From Malaya genurostris (lineage: Eukaryota; Arthropoda; Insecta; Diptera; Culicidae), in assembly GCF_030247185.1 (NCBI RefSeq), contig NC_080570.1, positions 4,030,001 to 4,094,000 of the forward strand: 64,000 bases of DNA. The letters are read 5' to 3'. The notes below the pieces were generated by a model that searched no databases, was not told where the DNA came from, and saw nothing but the letters and a program-made list of their open reading frames with translations. Shown in pieces: positions 32,884 to 44,398 of this stretch. Numbering within the stretch: position 1 is the stretch's first letter; each line of letters begins with the position of its first letter. The position numbers and the translations under genes were made by a program.

Positions 32884-35535
32884 CTAATACAGAGAGCGAA
32901 TCGATTCAATTGAAGATTGCATCGATTTTTGTCGGAATTTGCTTATAATATTATGTGACATTACATCTAATGGTTCTATATTTGTGAGTCTGTGTAACTC
33001 ATTTGTACTAAACCAGGGAGGACGCTTCAGAATCATTTTCAGAATTTTATTCTGAATCCTTTGAAGCGTTTTCTTCCTGGTGGAACAACAGCTTGACCAA
33101 ATTGGTACCGCATAAAGCATGGCTGGTCTGAAAATTTGTTTATAAATTAACAATTTGTTTTTTAGACAGAGCTTAGAATTTCTGTTTATAAGAGGATATA
33201 AACATTTAATATATTTATTACACTTTGCCTGGATTCCTTCAATGTGATCCTTGAAAGTGAGTTTTTTGTCATACGTTAAACCTAAGTATTTAGCTTGATC
33301 AGACCATGTCAATTCCAAGCCATTCAATTTGAGAATGTGATTATTGTTTGGTTTTAGAAAAGAAGCTCTTGGCTTGTGAGGAAAGATAATTAATTGCGTT
33401 TTTGCTGCATTTGGTTTAATTTTCCATTTTGACAGATAATCACTGAAAATATTTAAACTTCTTTGTAGGCGACTGCAGATCACTCTTAGATTTCTACCTG
33501 TGGCTAACAGACTTGTGTCGTCACAGAATAGCGATTTCTGACAACCAACGGGTAGATTTGGTAGATCAGAAGTGAAAATATTATACAAGATTGGAGCTAC
33601 ACTCGAACCCTGCGGAACACCGGCTCGTACGGGTAGCAATTCAGATTTACAATTCTGATAGCTAACCTGAAGAGTACGATCAGTTAAATAATTTTGAATC
33701 ATTTTGATCAAATAAATAGGAAACTGGAAATCAGACATTTTTGCTATTAAACCTTTGTGCCAAACACTGTCGAATGCTTTTTCTATGTCTAGAAGAGCAA
33801 CTCCAGTGGATAACCCAGAAGATTTATTTGCTTTTATCATGTTCGTTACTCTGACAAGTTGATGAGTAGTTGAATGTTCATGACGAAATCCAAACTGTTC
33901 TGGTAAAAAAATTGAATTCTCATTTATATGAGTCATCATTCTTAACAAGATAATTTTTTCAAAAAGTTTACTGATAGAAGAAAGTAAGCTAATTGGGCGA
34001 TAACTTGATGTTTCTGCTGGGTTTTTATCAGGTTTTAGGATAGGAATTACTTTAGCGTTTTTCCATCTTTTTGGGAAGTAAGCTAATGAAAAACACTTGT
34101 TGAAAATTTTAACCAGGAGTCTCAAGGCAACATCGGGAAGATTTTTAATAAGAATATTAAAAATTCCATCATTACCAGGAGCCTTCATGTTTTTGAGTTT
34201 CCTAATAATTGATTTAATTTCATCAAAATTCGTCTCAAAAATGTCATCGTGTGATAACACTTGGGTTGAAATATGATCATACTTCAGTGAGACTTCATTT
34301 TCAATAGGACTCACAACGTTTAAATTAAAATTGTGGACACTCTCGAACTGCTGAGCTAGCTTTTGAGCTTTTTCACCATTTGTAAGAAGTATTTGATTTC
34401 CTTCCTTGAGAGCAGGAATTGGTTTCTGAGGTTTCTTAAGAACCTTAGAAAGTTTCCAGAAAGGTTTAGAATATGGTTTAATTTGTTCAACTTCTTTAGC
34501 GAAATTTTCATTTCGCAAAAGAGTAAATCTATGTTTAATTTCTTTTTGTAAATCCTTAACTATGTTTTTCATAGCAGGATCACGAGAACGTTGATATTGT
34601 CGTCGACGAACATTCTTCAACCGAATGAGCAGTTGAAGATTGTCATCGATGATAGGAGAATTTAATTTAGTCTGAGCTTTGGGAACTGAAAGATTTCTAG
34701 CTTCGATAATATAATGATTCAAATTATCAATTGCTGTGTCGATGTCCGCAGAATTTTCTAAAATAGTTTCATGATCCACATGATTTTCAATGTGAGATCT
34801 GTAATCCAACCAATTAGCTCTATGATAGTTGAAAACAGAACTAATTGGATTAATTATAGCTTCGTTGGAAAGTCTGAATGTTACTGGAAGATGATCTGAG
34901 TCAAAGTCAGCATGTGTAATCGGTTCACTACAAATGTGACTTTGATCTGTTAGAACCAGATCAATTGTAGACGGGTTTTTCACGGAAGAGAAACAAGTAG
35001 GATTACTGGGATGAAGAACTGTAAAGTAACCAGCTGAGAGTTGATTATGAAGTATTTTACCATTACTGTTATTTTGCCTACAATTCCACTGGACATGCTT
35101 AGCATTTAAGTCCCCTATTACGAAAAATTTCGATCGATATCTTGTAAGTTTTTGCAAATCGCCTTTAAAGAAATTTAATTGTTCGCCGGTGCATTGGAAT
35201 GGCAAATATGCTCCAGCGATGAAATAAATTCCATGAATGGTTTCAACTTCGATTCCCAAGCTTTCAATAACTTTAGTATTGAAAGAAGGTAAAATTCGAT
35301 GTTTAATTTGCCGTTGGACAAAAATGGCAACTCCACCACCAATTCCAGTAAACCTGTCAAATCGATGAACCACATAATGTGGATTACTTTTCAATTTTAC
35401 ATTTGGTTTAAGAAAAGTTTCTGTCACAATGGCAATATGAATTTTGTGAACTTTGAGAAAATTATAAAATTCATCTTCACTCGATTTCAAAGATCGAGCA
35501 TTCCAATTTAAAATATTCAAATAATTATTTAACAT
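32884..35535 (-). CDS. Jockey ORF2: AP endonuclease plus reverse transcriptase
   Basis: The start ATG overlaps the end of ORF1 (ORF1 stop at 35525-35527), implying termination-reinitiation. Product about 883 residues. An N-terminal apurinic-type endonuclease shows LNWNARSLKSSE, VTETFLK, IGDLNAKH and DFDSDHLPVTF. The RT domain shows KAPGNDGI, SYRPISLLSSISKLFEK, ALLDIEKAFDSVWHKG, AGVPQGSSVAPILYN and LFCDDTSL. The catalytic box is FCDD rather than the usual FADD or YADD; the second position tolerates variation but this is uncommon. No RNase H follows, as expected for Jockey. The reading frame is uninterrupted and of family-typical length. Confidence 0.9.
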   Translation of the reverse strand: MLNNYLNILNWNARSLKSSEDEFYNFLKVHKIHIAIVTETFLKPNVKLKSNPHYVVHRFDRFTGIGGGVAIFVQRQIKHRILPSFNTKVIESLGIEVETIHGIYFIAGAYLPFQCTGEQLNFFKGDLQKLTRYRSKFFVIGDLNAKHVQWNCRQNNSNGKILHNQLSAGYFTVLHPSNPTCFSSVKNPSTIDLVLTDQSHICSEPITHADFDSDHLPVTFRLSNEAIINPISSVFNYHRANWLDYRSHIENHVDHETILENSADIDTAIDNLNHYIIEARNLSVPKAQTKLNSPIIDDNLQLLIRLKNVRRRQYQRSRDPAMKNIVKDLQKEIKHRFTLLRNENFAKEVEQIKPYSKPFWKLSKVLKKPQKPIPALKEGNQILLTNGEKAQKLAQQFESVHNFNLNVVSPIENEVSLKYDHISTQVLSHDDIFETNFDEIKSIIRKLKNMKAPGNDGIFNILIKNLPDVALRLLVKIFNKCFSLAYFPKRWKNAKVIPILKPDKNPAETSSYRPISLLSSISKLFEKIILLRMMTHINENSIFLPEQFGFRHEHSTTHQLVRVTNMIKANKSSGLSTGVALLDIEKAFDSVWHKGLIAKMSDFQFPIYLIKMIQNYLTDRTLQVSYQNCKSELLPVRAGVPQGSSVAPILYNIFTSDLPNLPVGCQKSLFCDDTSLLATGRNLRVICSRLQRSLNIFSDYLSKWKIKPNAAKTQLIIFPHKPRASFLKPNNNHILKLNGLELTWSDQAKYLGLTYDKKLTFKDHIEGIQAKCNKYIKCLYPLINRNSKLCLKNKLLIYKQIFRPAMLYAVPIWSSCCSTRKKTLQRIQNKILKMILKRPPWFSTNELHRLTNIEPLDVMSHNIISKFRQKSMQSSIESIRSLY

Positions 35536-37055
35536 CACTGTTAAATTTTAAATTCATTATAATATTATTTGCAAATTTCCATCCGATTTGAAATGCTTCA
35601 AAAAGTGATGAAGTCGAATTCATTTGGATGATCATTTGAAAAAGTTGATCTTGTAGGTAGATCATTTTATTTTCAGTTATATCGCCTAAATCGACTTCAT
35701 TTAAAGAAGCGAATGGCATTGAAGGAATATTTGTAGGTAGACTGCCATTAGAAGAAGATGATTTGGCCGGTCTACCTATTAATAAATTGTTTTCGTTAGA
35801 AGAAGAACTGCAAGGCGGTCCTGTGTTTTGATTATTTACATTAGAAGAAATAGGTGATAGATTTCTACCTAATATACCAGCATAACTGACATTAGAAGAA
35901 GATGATGACGAGGTCGATCTACCTGTCAATAAATTGTTTTCGTTAGAAGACGAATTGGCAGGCGTACCTGTTTTTTGTTTCGAAGAAGGCGTGGCATTTG
36001 TAACGGTTTTTTGATTTTCAGGTATGTTCTGTAAATTTAAGGTCGTTGATTTGACTTGTTGTCGAAGCGAACGAGCGTTTAAAATTTTTTCCCTGACAGG
36101 ACATTTCAAATAATTGGATTTATGATTTCCATTGCAATTTGAACATGAAAATTTATCAGTGGTTTCATTCATTGGACAATCGTCTTTCGAATGCGATTTA
36201 CCACAATTCAAACACCGTATATCCATATGACAATTTTTGGTTCCATGACCGAAGCCTTGGCAACGACGACATTGCGTTAAGTTTGCAATACGATTATGCC
36301 GTTTATAATGTTCCCAATGAATTTTAATGTGGGAAATGAAACGTACTTTTTCTAAAGTTTTCAAATTGTTTACATCACTTCGATTGAAGTGTATTAGGTA
36401 AAGTTCATGGGAAATTCCAGAGCGTGGTTTAGAAGTACCATTCGCTCTTTTTTTTCATAAGTATTACTTGGGAAGGGGCAAAACCAAGCAATTCTTTTAG
36501 TTCATTTTTAATTTCATCAATACTTTGATCATTTGATAATCCTTTCAAGACAGCCTTGAAGGGTCTGTCTGATTTTATATCATATGAATAAAATTTATGA
36601 AGTTTTTCGGACAAATATCGAATAAGACGTTCGTAATCTTCCAATCCATCCACCAAGACTCGACATTCTCCTCTTCGTCCGATTTGAAATGAGACTTTTA
36701 CTTCCGGGAGAAAAGTAGAAAGCTCAGTACGGAATGCTTTGAAGTCGGAAATCATCACCGTCACTGGTGGCATAGATTGATGTTTCTTCCCAGAACGACA
36801 AGCGTCCATTTTGGGAATTTTTGAAGAATTTTCTTCTATGTCGCTACAATCGGATTCAGGAAGAATCTCGTAAATATTGTTAGACGGCATAGGATCAGCG
36901 GAAGGGAAATCCGTCCGTTGTCTTTTATTTTTACATTCAGATTCTATAAGATCGAGAATGTTATTAGAAAAATGTTGAATAACGGATTGTGATTTATTCC
37001 GTATTGAATTATTTTTAGCCTTAGGCTTGTTGCCTTTCCGGTTGGACGCAGGCAT
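35525..37055 (-). pseudogene. Jockey ORF1 (RNA-binding gag-like), single-base frameshift
   Basis: The first part (37055 to 36429) starts MPASNRKGNKPKAK, is basic then acidic, and includes a Pre-C2HC/RRM-like region (PPVTVMISDFKAFR ... VEDG-like, FKAVLKGL). The second part (36364 to 35525) has three zinc knuckles (CRRCQGFGHGTKNC, CLNCGKSHSKDDC, CSNCNGNHKSNYLKC) and a Ser/Asn-rich tail with repeats of NENNLL. The two parts are in different frames. The break coincides with a run of eight A's (- strand, around 36446-36454); a run of seven would keep one frame. It is either a genuine slippage mutation or a sequencing error. Confidence 0.85.
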
Positions 37056-37365
37056 TTTTGAAATTAATGAAATTTTAAATTAAATTAACTAGGCTAAATT
37101 AGTCTTCGATTAGACTCCTAGCTAGCCTTAAAAAAGGCTGATTAATTTCTTAGTTACTCTAATATCACTCTTTGTATCACTTAGTCACTCTAATATCACT
37201 CTTTGTATCACTTAGTCACTTAGTTAGTGATTCAGGTAGCCTTGAAAAAGACTGAAGCCTTGAATCAATGAAACTCTAGGTAGCCAGAAAAAAAATTCCA
37301 GGAGCCAAGAGCTATACGCGTGCGGTGCGAACGACTGTTCAACACCGACTGAAGCAGCTTTCATT

Positions 37366-38100
37366 ATTTCCTCATATCGTTCCCCGGCGATGGCGAAATG
37401 CGACCTCCTAAACACGAAAGTACAGCTTAAGTAGGATTGCCGAAAAAAAAAGATTAAAACCCAAAATAATCTAACAAAACTATTTTTTTTTTGTTCGCCC
37501 GTTGCCGACTTTTCAATCTTTGCTTTGTGTCCGTCCGTTTTGTGGTACCAAAACGCTCGAGAGAGCCCTTTTCCTCAGAAGCGATCTCGTAGGGCCGCGG
37601 TAAATGGTTGCTTTTGGCCAGTTTACCCCAGGTGCTGGTCTCTGGCCTCCTCAAACACTAACCGGAATGGTCGGATCTCGTCCAATTTAGTTCTATTAAA
37701 GCCTATCGAAGCATATAATTAAAAATATTGAAATTCGATGTGTATCTTCAAATCACGTGCTTTTTACCTTCCCTTCCACAGTAGAAAGAGAAAGAGACAG
37801 AAAGATGATGGGGGCATCCGGCTTGTATGTGGCACATGGTAGTCCACGCGAACGGAACGCGGGAACGGAACGGAACGGTATGAGCAAAAGTAATCCAAGT
37901 AAGCCTGTGTGTTTTGATTTCTTTTTCATAGCGGATTAATTGCGCTGATCGTTCGAAGCCTGGGAATGTCAGCAGTCAGTGTGTGTGTGTCTGTGTTTGA
38001 GATAGAGTAGGAGGTGTACGTTTAGAAATATAATCCCGAGTGTTTAATACAAAAGGCGTTGTGAAACACTGGCCTTTGGTTTTCGGGAGTGTTGCCAAAT
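37366..38100. other. Single-copy island, right part
   Basis: Continuation of 31561-32500 beyond the Jockey insertion. It includes an AT core (ATATAATTAAAA near 37713) and a (GT)n run near 37979-37990. No gene recognised. Confidence 0.4.
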
Positions 38101-38457
38101 TGGGTGGTTATTCTTTCGATAGTAACCATTAAACATTTTACTTGCATATCGTTATCCGTCGAAAATCATCAAATTCATACCTCAGTGAATGAAAGAATTC
38201 ACTTTTTTTTACATTCAGAAATTAAAAAAAAAATCGGTTCTTTTCAGGACCAATTAATCATATACCTTATGATCAAAAAAGAACCGGAATTTTTGTTTTA
38301 AAATTCCCGCGCTTGTCCAATCGGTAAACTTTTATTCTCTCAACGTTGGAAACACTTTTATACACATTCTGTCAAATTTTGACGCATATCGTACGATTAG
38401 TTTTTGTTTGGCGTCTATACAAAGAAGTTGAAAAATTTTCGTGTGGCGATTTTTATA

Positions 38458-38937
38458 ATGGATGAAAATTTAGAACATCGTGCGTGCATCAAATTTTGTG
38501 TTGCAAATTGATTTAAGGGTTCCGAAACGTTGAAAATGTTAGAAAAGGCCTTTGGTGAATCGTGTCTAGGAAAAACACAGACATACGAGTGGTATAAACG
38601 CTTCAAAGGTGGTCGTACAAGCTTGGATCATGATGAGATCCCTGGCCGCCCAACAACAGCTGTTACTGAAGAAAACATTGAATCGGCGAAGCAAATCGTG
38701 TTGCAAAATCGTTCTGTGCCGATTAGAGAGATTGCTGTGTTGTTGGGCATCTCTTATGGATCAGCCGAACACATTTTGACTGATGTTTTGGGTTTGAAAC
38801 GCGTCGCTTCTCGGCTGGTGCCGAAAATGCTGAATTTCATTCAAAAACAGCGTCGTGTTGTGTCGCAGTTTTTGGCCAAAAACTCAACCAATATAAAAAA
38901 AAATCATTATTGCCTGAATGACCTTCAGTTCCATTAG
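38458..38937 (+). pseudogene. Mariner transposase, N-terminal half with a stop and internal deletion
   Basis: ATG at 38458 opens MDENLEHRACIKFCVAN, then an in-frame TGA, then FKGSETLKMLEKAFGESC in the same frame. This is the HTH domain of a mariner transposase, including TYEWYKRFKGGRTSL, GRPTTAV and LLGISYGSAEHILTDVLGLK. After QKQRRV the sequence jumps to QFLAKNSTNI, normally far downstream near the third catalytic Asp, so the central catalytic region is deleted. The upstream 5' UTR-like stretch (about 38290-38457) is AT-rich. Non-functional. Confidence 0.8.
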
Positions 38938-38948
38938 CGAATTACATT

Positions 38949-39380
38949 TTATGTCCTCGATCGAGTCATGGTTGTTTGTTCCTCGAAGTGGATATTTTTG
39001 TTTTGGGGATAGACAAAAATCGCAGGGGGCCAAATCTGGCGAATTTTGGTGGCTGCGCGATGACTTTCGTTTCGTGTTTGACTAAAAAATTCAGTCACAA
39101 TCATGCTGGAATGCGACGGTGCGTTATCGTGGTATAAAATCCATGAATTTGCACCGACGCGTTTCATACCTAAAACATTTACCAGAATGTGCTAAGATGT
39201 AGATAAGTAGATAATCCATAAGAGATGCTAAGATCCTTTCCATTTCCTTCACTTTTTCGATGTTTTCTACGATCTCACGACCTCACTGTGAATGCTTTAT
39301 GTTACTCAAATACTTGTGTTCTCGATAGAGTAGACTCCCCAGAACATTTCTAATGATTCTGAGGCTGAAATTTTTCGTGT
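38949..39380 (-). pseudogene. Second mariner fragment, inverted against the first
   Basis: The - strand reads GANSWILYHDNAPSHSSMIV followed by TEFFSQTRN, the mariner segment around the second catalytic Asp (HDNAPSH). The 5' context (39300-39360) matches that of the fragment at 23500-23600 (TCTCGATAGAGTAGACTCC). The third-Asp region (SPDLAPCD) is scrambled by frameshifts. The fragment abuts the + strand fragment tail to tail. Confidence 0.7.
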
Positions 39381-39508
39381 CATAAACAAACAGCTGACAA
39401 TTCACAATTGACTAATTGACAATCCCGCTCAAACTTAACAGGAATGTCCAACCTAGGAAAAAAAATTTACCTGTTGGGTTTATGCGCGTGGTTCAAATAT
39501 ACGGGTGC

Positions 39509-39719
39509 GGGTCATTTTGTCGAAAATCGTTTTGCCGAATGCCGTTTCGCCGAATGGGTCATTTTTCCGCATTGAGCAGTGCGATTATAGGTCAACTAAA
39601 CGGGAGTAAACATAATCATTTTTTATTTGTTTTTTTTATCAATTTCAATCACCAAATTAAGACTAATGAAGAATTCGGCGAAATGGCATTCGGTGAAACG
39701 GCTTTCGCCGAAACGACCC
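39509..39719. mobile_element. MITE with ~48-bp CGAAAC/CGGCGAA terminal inverted repeats
   Basis: Left end GGGTCATTTTGTCGAAAATC ... TTTCGCCGAAT; right end ATTCGGCGAAATGGCATTCG ... CGCCGAAACGACCC. The ends are imperfect inverted repeats of about 48 bp around a 110-bp AT-rich core. The arms themselves consist of a repeated TTTCGCCGAAT-like word. No transposase encoded. Confidence 0.6.
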
Positions 39720-39759
39720 TGATCCCAAATGGACCAGTCCAGGTCAATTTTGATCAGAA

Positions 39760-42700
39760 GGTACATCCATCCATTTATCGTAGTAAGCCACGTATAGAAG
39801 CTCAACCTCTACTGCAAATTAAAATGACTCAATTTTCATCGACAGCCGAAAATCGAAATGCCTACTGCGATCAAACTGTCCAAGCAACCTTTGTCGCTTA
39901 AGCTCGCTGGAAGCTACATCATCTATTGCGCGCACAAACAACAAAAAAAAGCAGCGAACCATTTTGGTTCCTTTTTCATTATTGTGATACGATTAATTTT
40001 AATTCGATGTTAGATTCAAGTGAGCAGATTAGAATCATCAATCACGGGGAATGTTGCTCCGCCATAACCGGAGGTTGGGCAGCAAAAAAATGAAAATGAA
40101 ACGCGAGAAAGGTAAAACCTGCGCGCTCACTTGACCGACGATCTCTCGATATCTCGAGAGTCCGTGTCGGACCTGCTCCAGAAAGAAAGAAAGATACAAA
40201 AAAATGTAGCCCGCGTGTTCAATAACCTTCTACGGATGCGTTGATCCGTTTTGCCGGTTTGAACCGAACAGAGCAGGAGCGGATTGACAAACCATAGCGA
40301 ATGTCATGATTGGTATAATTGATGTTTTTTTTTCTTTCCTTCCTACCATGGTCAACATGGCCGATCGGAACGGCCACGGACGAGATGAGAGCAGCAGATA
40401 GTTTGATAATTCGTCAGGTTTCCCAATGTGTCGCTGTCAGGCGGAGCCCAGATTCCAACGCGACCACATTGCAGTAGTCGATGGCCCCGGAATGTGACCT
40501 CGAAAGTAGCAAACCAAAAGCAACGGGTCTCACGAGTCCCAGCTTGGATCTCGGCGATGATCCTAATCTATAATTTAATGCTAAAAAAGGAAACCAGAAA
40601 TCAATACGTATCCCAGCGCGGTAAATAACAGCGCGGTCAGTCCGGGCCTAGTCTAGGCTAATTTCGTTCCGTTGGCCGGGGCTAATGGACCTAAAATTGA
40701 ACAATTAAATCATCCACGTACTGCTGTTTCCCGCACAAGCTATTCCCTGTTTGCAGCAAGCCTGAAAAAATAGGGTTCAAATCGTACCAATAAGTGGGCC
40801 TCCGCGAGATTGGGACTACCATCGGAATAATTACACGGTTGCCGGTCGATTTCATTGGCCCCGTTCTTCTACGGTGTGCTTGCTTGATCGATGAGCTTAA
40901 GCTTTCAACATCCATTAGGTTAACTGAACATTGGAAGCGATGAAAGAGAACATTCCCAAAAAAAACGATAAATCTGAAAGAAATCAACTCCAGGGAGTTC
41001 AAAAGTGCAGCACTGGAGTTGAAGAAATCCGTTCAATTTTATTCACCTCTTAGTTAGGATGGTGAAAATAAAATTGCCAAACTTTTAGTAGGCGCAATAC
41101 GCAAGACTAAAGAAACCATCCTTTGGCGAACAATCAATCCAATCAGTGTTGATTTGTTTTGATTTCACGCCTGCGCGCTGGGGACGGGGGAGGGCACAAA
41201 ATAACCGCCCGGCGCCATCATCCCAACCAATCGAGCAATCATTGCCAAATCAAATTTGGATGAAATCCAGTCAACGGAAAAATTGACTCTTTGGCAAACA
41301 AAAATCTAGCCGGCCAGCAATTTTCCACCAAATCGAACTGCTGAACCCAATCAATCGCAGTAGACGCTGACTGATGCGCTGCGCTGCGGACTCGCAAGAT
41401 TATCATCGATTAGGGCCGTCTCGTCTCACCGCGACCCATTCGCTTTCTGCACCAAATTAGAAACTCGTTATTTTGCTAGCCTGCTTCGATGCTATTTACC
41501 TGTCTAATGAAAAGCGCTTTTCATCTGCGAGGAGCGTGTGCGCGTTTTGCGCGTCTTCTTCTATTGGTAATTGTTTTGCTTCGGAACAGCACCAATTCAT
41601 CAAAACCGGTCCAAATTATTGGGCTGCCCCCCCCCTTGTTGGACTAACGCTGGAACTAACGGTTGTTGACCAACTAGCCTAAACATGGCAGTGACGGCGA
41701 CGGGCGTGCGCGCGCTGACTGACTGGGTGCATCTTTTGCCAACCGTGTTGGAAAGCGGGTCCCAGTGGCAACGGACGGCGACAAAAAAAAAACGAGCAAC
41801 TTCAACTCATTAACGAAAATATGCACTTATTTCCGGTTGATTTATAATATTTTAATACTTTTTTTCCTCCGTTCTGTGGCTCGCTCTTCTGTCTTTGCTT
41901 CGGGTTGGTGATTCTCGTTTTTTTTTCTTCGATGCTCACTAAGGCCAGAAGCGGAGCAGCCAACAGCCAACCAACCAACCACCAGCCGGTGAGTTTGTTC
42001 CAATTTAGAGCGGCTCATTTCGAATTGGATGGGAATTATTGGCGTGAGAGAAGGAGATGCTGATGATCGCCGCCGCAACGATCCCCGCAATGACGTCGCC
42101 GGTGATGACGATGGCGAGATGGGTTCCATATAATTTTAGTGCCGAGTTTGCTTTTCCCATCAGTTAGAGTCCTCCGGTGTTTGCGTTTTAGCATGCATAG
42201 GTGTAGTGTTGTAGTGCTTTTTCTTCTTCTCATCTTTACAACCCAAGCAGGCTGGTTTCCTCTCCTTGGCAACGTACGTAGGTACGAACACTTTGCGGTT
42301 GGGATTCTACCCCGGATTCTTTGCGATTATGACAGTGTTCTGTTTTGCAATTTTTACGATACGAACAGACGGAAATTGGACCGGATTGCCGGAGGGAACT
42401 GGTTTGGATGAAACCACGGTCATAATTTTGTGTAACTCTGTCATTCCCGTTTCCACCGACGAGCTTGGATTCGCGTCTTTCATGAGTTCGGTTCGTGATT
42501 TTTCCGTGCCAAATGGTTGACAATTCAAGCCCAGCAGTTCTTCGTTTGAGTTTTGTTTTCTGTTCAGCATTCCCAGCACATGTACAGTATGCTGAAGTCA
42601 CTGTAGTTCAAATTAGACAGAAATTTTCGTTTACTCAATATTTGATTCCGGAAACCAATGAGCACACGTTAAAGGACTTGGGACAGTTTTGTGTTTTATT

Positions 42701-42900
42701 TCTGGAGTCTTGTTCATCACTTGATGCTTCGTACAAACAATCTACTGTCAATTTTTACTGCATTTTGGCAGTTTGTTTTTCGCAGGGTACTAATTTTATC
42801 TTTCATCCCACAATACTTGGACTCTGTTTGTATCAATCTCTGTTTGAAAGTTCATCCAATAACGTCTCAAAGTGAACGGAATTTACAGAAGTATTAAACT
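39760..42900. other. Single-copy noncoding island
   Basis: Moderate GC, no TE homology. AT cores occur at about 40320, 40568 and 40830. ATCGAAGCAGGC lies at 41478-41490 (reverse strand). Many short frames on both strands but none with recognisable domains. It includes a possible signal-peptide frame at 42193. Confidence 0.4.
42193..42277 (+). other. Alternative signal-peptide-like exon candidate
   Basis: ATG opens MHRCSVVVLFLLLIFTTQAG, a convincing signal peptide, followed by WFPLLGN and overlapping GT sites at 42274 (phase 0), 42278 (phase 1) and 42282 (phase 2). The phase 1 donor would splice in frame to the exon at 49800 but has a poor exonic context (TAC|GTAGGT), and the start context (TTTAGCATGC) is weak. 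Kept as a second choice to 25574-25625, or as the first exon of an unseen gene. Confidence 0.2.
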
Positions 42901-42937
42901 TACTCTCTCACTTCAAATCAGTGGCAATTTTCTTCAT

Positions 42938-43003
42938 CGATATTCAGTGCACCCGATGCATTTTTGGACACCGCTCTGTGCACAGTGCGTGCTGAAAAAG
43001 TAG
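42938..43003 (+). repeat. Short palindromic repeat B, copy 2
   Basis: TCGATATTCAGTGC ... GTGCTGAAAAAGTAGT, nearly identical to 30197-30262 and in the same orientation. Confidence 0.5.
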
Positions 43004-43625
43004 TAATGTTGTTTCCATAATATAATAGAAAGTAGCGGTATCGATCAAAAATCGAGTTCATATCGTCGTCCTACACTACAAGCACCTGCATTGAAGGTTT
43101 TGTTTAGAACTATCCAGTAACTACTGAAGTTTCCTGGGCATTAGCACAACACAATATTGGGAAACATTAAAATAATATGTTCCTTATTTTGAGTATGCCA
43201 AACTTGATAGACATTGTCCTTGCTAGAAAAAAAAACTACGCTTTGATCTATGGAAGAGAATCGATCTACTAGTCAAATTGTATCTCTTTTGCAGTAATTT
43301 GACCATTGAGAACCGCAAACGGCGTGGACATCTTCCAAAAACTTACACACCTAGTAGTTTAGTTGCATGTTAAATGTAGCTTTCTCTTAGATTGCGTTGT
43401 AGAACACTCGGTACTTTCTCAGACATCCGTTACTTTCAGTCACTTTCATAACAATCTTCATTCATACTCTACTACGCGAATGAAAAAAAAATAGACCCAA
43501 ACCTCCATTTACGTAATAATACGTTATTTGGAATTTTGTACGTAAAAATAGTTTTCCTTATGTATATGTATTATTGGATAATTATGGAACGGAAATGATC
43601 AGTATTTGCAGGAAAAAGGATGTTC
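43004..43625. other. AT-rich noncoding stretch
   Basis: Nothing recognisable. Confidence 0.4.
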
Positions 43626-43756
43626 TAAGTAGCATCAATTGCCAAGATCAGTTCGGGTTTACATCTCATCCAAGTCAGTCGATAAAACAAAACCGCTTAC
43701 GTTGGGGACAGAAGAAACCAAGTACAGTATTGTGTAGTGAATAATAGACCTCGAAA

Positions 43757-44398
43757 ATGAGTGAACCAAACGAACAAAAGCTACCGCCGGTACGAAAGAA
43801 TACAATTATTGTTGACTTCAGACAGTGCAAAATTCGACCTTCGATACGAGAACTTGAAGGTTTGCTTAAGGAGCAAATGCATCTTGACATTAAACGTGTG
43901 CATTTACTTCATTGCAATAGGACCAATAATGTTGTTTATATCCAGTTCTATAAAGAGTTGGATGCAATTCAATTCGCTGAAGACAATAATAATGTGCACT
44001 ATGTGGAGCATGAAAATATCAAGTACAACATTCCAGTATATATGGAAGATAGTGCTATAGAAGTGCGTGTGCATGATCTTCCCTCAAGCGTCATCGATAC
44101 TTATATTCGCCATACCATGTCCCAATATGGGGAGATTCTCTCTATCGAAAAAGAAAAGTGGAAGAGTTTTTTCCCCGGTATTCTAAATGGCGTACGTTTG
44201 TTACGCATGCGCTTGAGGAGGCCTATACCTTCTTATGTGACATTCGGTCAGGATACAAGAATACCGTGCAAATCACTTGTTACCTATGACAATCAGATGG
44301 CCATGATAAACTGGACAAGGAGACAACTACACCAAAGGACAACGGTGCTTTCTTCATACCAACCCCAGTACACCTTTGTCAGCCACCAACAACAATGA
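43757..44398 (+). pseudogene. Non-LTR retrotransposon ORF1 (gag-like), zinc-knuckle region lost
   Basis: A 213-residue frame from ATG at 43757 (MSEPNEQKLPPVRKN). It resembles the RRM-like ORF1 proteins of mosquito I/LOA-type elements, with VYIQFYKELDAIQFAE, IEVRVHDLPSSV, YGEILSIEKE and FGQDTRIPCKSLVTYDNQMA. Where CCHC knuckles would follow DNQMA, the sequence reads MINWTRRQLHQ instead, so the nucleic-acid-binding region is deleted or shifted. Downstream, to about 44700, Ser/Asn/Thr-rich coding debris continues in other frames. A 5' UTR probably begins near 43630. It may derive from the same family as the element at 17503, but that cannot be shown here. Confidence 0.6.

Noticed and set aside
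42193..42277. First choice for the signal-peptide exon of the 49800 gene
   Set aside because: The phase-compatible donor and the start context are weaker than at 25574-25625, and it would leave a long extra segment before the first conserved Cys; retained only as an alternative.
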